Assembly: GCF_003945765.1 (NCBI RefSeq)
Contig: NZ_CP027712.1
Coordinates: 3,286,001-3,350,000 of the forward strand
Direction of reading: 5' to 3'
DNA: 64,000 nucleotides
Source: Pseudomonas chlororaphis subsp. chlororaphis
Lineage (GTDB): Bacteria; Pseudomonadota; Gammaproteobacteria; Pseudomonadales; Pseudomonadaceae
A program made the translations under genes and the position numbers. The notes below the pieces were generated by a model, which did no database searches, was not told the origin of the DNA, and was given only the letters and a program-made list of their open reading frames with translations. How positions within the stretch are numbered: position 1 is the first letter of the stretch; each line of letters begins with the position of its first letter. Of this stretch, positions 62,532 to 64,000 are shown piece after piece.

Positions 62532-64000
62532 GCTTCTTCTTTAGAATGCTCCGCGATTTCGAGCATGGCTTCGCGCAGGAAGAAGTCCAGCGTGTTGCCG
62601 ATGGTTTCCTTCATCTCGACGGTCGGCTCCCAGTTCAGCAGGCGCTTGGCGTTGGCGATGCTCGGCTTGCGGTGTTCCACGTCCTGGTAACCGGCACCGT
62701 AGAAGGACTTGCTCTCGACCTCGCGGAAACCGGCGAACGGCGGGAAGTTGCCACGCAGCGGATGGGCCTCGAACTGACGTAGCAGCTCTTCGCCCAACTG
62801 GCGGATGCTGGCTTCGTTGTCCGGGTTGCCGATGTTGATGATCTGGCCGTTGCACGCGTCATTCTCGTTGTCGACGATACGCGCCAGGGCCTCGATGCCG
62901 TCGGCGATGTCGGTGAAGCAGCGCTTCTGCTCGCCGCCGTCGAACAGGCGGATCGGCGTGCCTTCCACCAGGTTGAGGATCAGCTGGGTGATGGCCCGGG
63001 AGCTGCCGATGCGCGCCGAATCCAGGCGGTCCAGGCGCGGGCCCATCCAGTTGAACGGACGGAACAGGGTGAAGTTCAGGCCTTTGCTGCCGTAAGCCCA
63101 GATCACCCGGTCCAGCAGTTGCTTGGACACCGAGTAGATCCAGCGTTGCTTGTTGATCGGGCCGACGATCAGGTTGGAGCTGTCTTCGTCGAAGTTCTGG
63201 TCCTGGCACATGCCGTAGACCTCGGAGGTCGACGGGAAGATCACGCGCTTGTTGTATTTGACGCAGTAGCGGACCAGCTTGAGGTTCTCTTCGAAGTCCA
63301 GTTCAAACACACGCAGCGGGTTGCGGGTGTACTCGATCGGGGTGGCGATGGCCACCAGCGGCAGGACCACGTCGCACTTCTTGATGTGGTACTCGATCCA
63401 CTCGGAGTGAATGCTGATGTCGCCTTCGACGAAGTGGAAATGCGGATGGTTGCGCAGGCGCTCGATGGCGTCGCAGCCGATATCCAGGCCGTAGACCTCG
63501 TACTTGTCGTCACGCAGCAGGCGCTCGGACAGGTGATTGCCGATGAAACCATTGACGCCGAGGATCAGCACCCGGGTGCGCCGCGGGGCACGACCGGATT
63601 CGGCGCCGCGCAGCAGCGAGCCATCCACCAGGCCCAGCTCGTTGGCCAGTTGCGGGCCGCTCAGGTACAGGCCGTTGTCGTTGCGCTGGCCGGCGTTGAT
63701 CAGCAGCGAGTCCTGGCCGCAGGCGATGCGCAGCGGGTCGACGCTGATCACCCGCCCCGGGGCCTGGCCTTCGTTGCCCTTGATGACCTCGGCGCTCCAG
63801 ACGATCAGCTTGTGCTCGCCCACGGCGCAGAACGCGCCCGGGTAAGGCTTGGTCACCGCGCGCACCAGGTTGAACAGTTGCTCGGCCGGCTGGCTCCACA
63901 GCAGCTTGCCATCCGCCGCGGTACGGCGACCGAAGTAGCTGGCCCTGGATTCGTCCTGGGCGGTTTCGCTGACCTTGCCTTGCGCCAGGGCGGGCAGGGT
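62525..64000 (-). CDS. arnA: Bifunctional UDP-Ara4N formyltransferase/UDP-glucuronate decarboxylase ArnA (partial, cut by window edge)
   Basis: The frame stays open to base 64000, giving 491 residues; about 170 N-terminal residues lie outside the window. What is visible is the end of the formyltransferase domain ([20 protein letters not shown], then [15 protein letters not shown]) and the whole decarboxylase. The latter has NAD motif [24 protein letters not shown] and catalytic [11 protein letters not shown]. It converts UDP-glucuronate to UDP-Ara4O and formylates UDP-Ara4N. Intact within the window; arnB and arnC are expected beyond the edge. Confidence 0.95.
   Translation of the reverse strand, partial: TLPALAQGKVSETAQDESRASYFGRRTAADGKLLWSQPAEQLFNLVRAVTKPYPGAFCAVGEHKLIVWSAEVIKGNEGQAPGRVISVDPLRIACGQDSLLINAGQRNDNGLYLSGPQLANELGLVDGSLLRGAESGRAPRRTRVLILGVNGFIGNHLSERLLRDDKYEVYGLDIGCDAIERLRNHPHFHFVEGDISIHSEWIEYHIKKCDVVLPLVAIATPIEYTRNPLRVFELDFEENLKLVRYCVKYNKRVIFPSTSEVYGMCQDQNFDEDSSNLIVGPINKQRWIYSVSKQLLDRVIWAYGSKGLNFTLFRPFNWMGPRLDRLDSARIGSSRAITQLILNLVEGTPIRLFDGGEQKRCFTDIADGIEALARIVDNENDACNGQIINIGNPDNEASIRQLGEELLRQFEAHPLRGNFPPFAGFREVESKSFYGAGYQDVEHRKPSIANAKRLLNWEPTVEMKETIGNTLDFFLREAMLEIAEHSKEEAC

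Overview
The window is chromosomal DNA of a fluorescent Pseudomonas, most like the P. fluorescens / P. protegens / P. chlororaphis group. The basis is high GC content, dense REP-type repeats of two families, a complete mannitol operon in the order mtlEFGKDYZ, an OprD-type porin, a Pseudomonas-order LigD with Ku, and an arn lipid A operon in the order arnA-D-T-E-F-ugd. No rRNA, tRNA, CRISPR array, prophage or insertion sequence was recognised.

Layout. 0-10 kb holds an MFS exporter, the ABC-F ATPase YbiT, the lipid A hydroxylase LpxO, the end-joining pair LigD/Ku, a small secreted protein and a soluble PQQ-type aldose dehydrogenase. 10-17.8 kb holds a GNAT/C39-peptidase fusion divergent from a RimK-like ATP-grasp ligase and a CorA-like channel. 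It also holds a ParD-like/methionine aminopeptidase operon, a threonine deaminase gene behind what looks like a complete amino-acid attenuator with its own leader peptide, ecotin, and two small Pseudomonas proteins of unknown function. 18-26.5 kb is an orphan type VI secretion island: VgrG, DUF4123 adaptor, a 1187-residue LysM protein (candidate effector) and two tandem periplasmic Sel1-repeat proteins (candidate immunity), with an abrupt drop in GC at the effector's C-terminus. 26.8-31 kb holds a nucleotide-sugar epimerase preceded by a remnant of a UDP-glucose dehydrogenase gene, an OprD porin, a tandem repeat cluster and a lysozyme-like lipoprotein.

31-39.6 kb is the mannitol/arabitol/glucitol uptake and catabolic operon, punctuated by three repeat elements. 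40-43.4 kb has a Fiu-like catecholate siderophore receptor and a divergent AraC regulator. 44-53.2 kb encodes two short/branched acyl-CoA oxidation modules: a five-gene synthetase-SDR-thiolase-dehydrogenase-hydratase operon of the isoleucine/2-methylbutyrate type, and a valine-type acyl-CoA dehydrogenase plus 3-hydroxyisobutyryl-CoA hydrolase pair with a divergent LysR regulator. 53.4-56.2 kb has an HPP membrane protein lacking CBS domains, an MFS transporter and a GNAT enzyme. 56.2-64 kb is the arn (L-Ara4N lipid A) operon on the minus strand, running off the right edge inside arnA, with an extra ArnT-like glycosyltransferase at its distal end.

Best leads for new biology are the leader peptide/attenuator in front of the threonine deaminase gene (14.70-14.85 kb), the VgrG-linked LysM protein with twin Sel1 proteins (18.0-24.4 kb), the GNAT-C39 / ATP-grasp / CorA-like locus (9.9-13.6 kb), and the ParD-like/MetAP operon with a perfect 11-bp-arm inverted repeat (14.4-14.7 kb). 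All functional calls rest on reading the sequence and on family knowledge; no searches were run.
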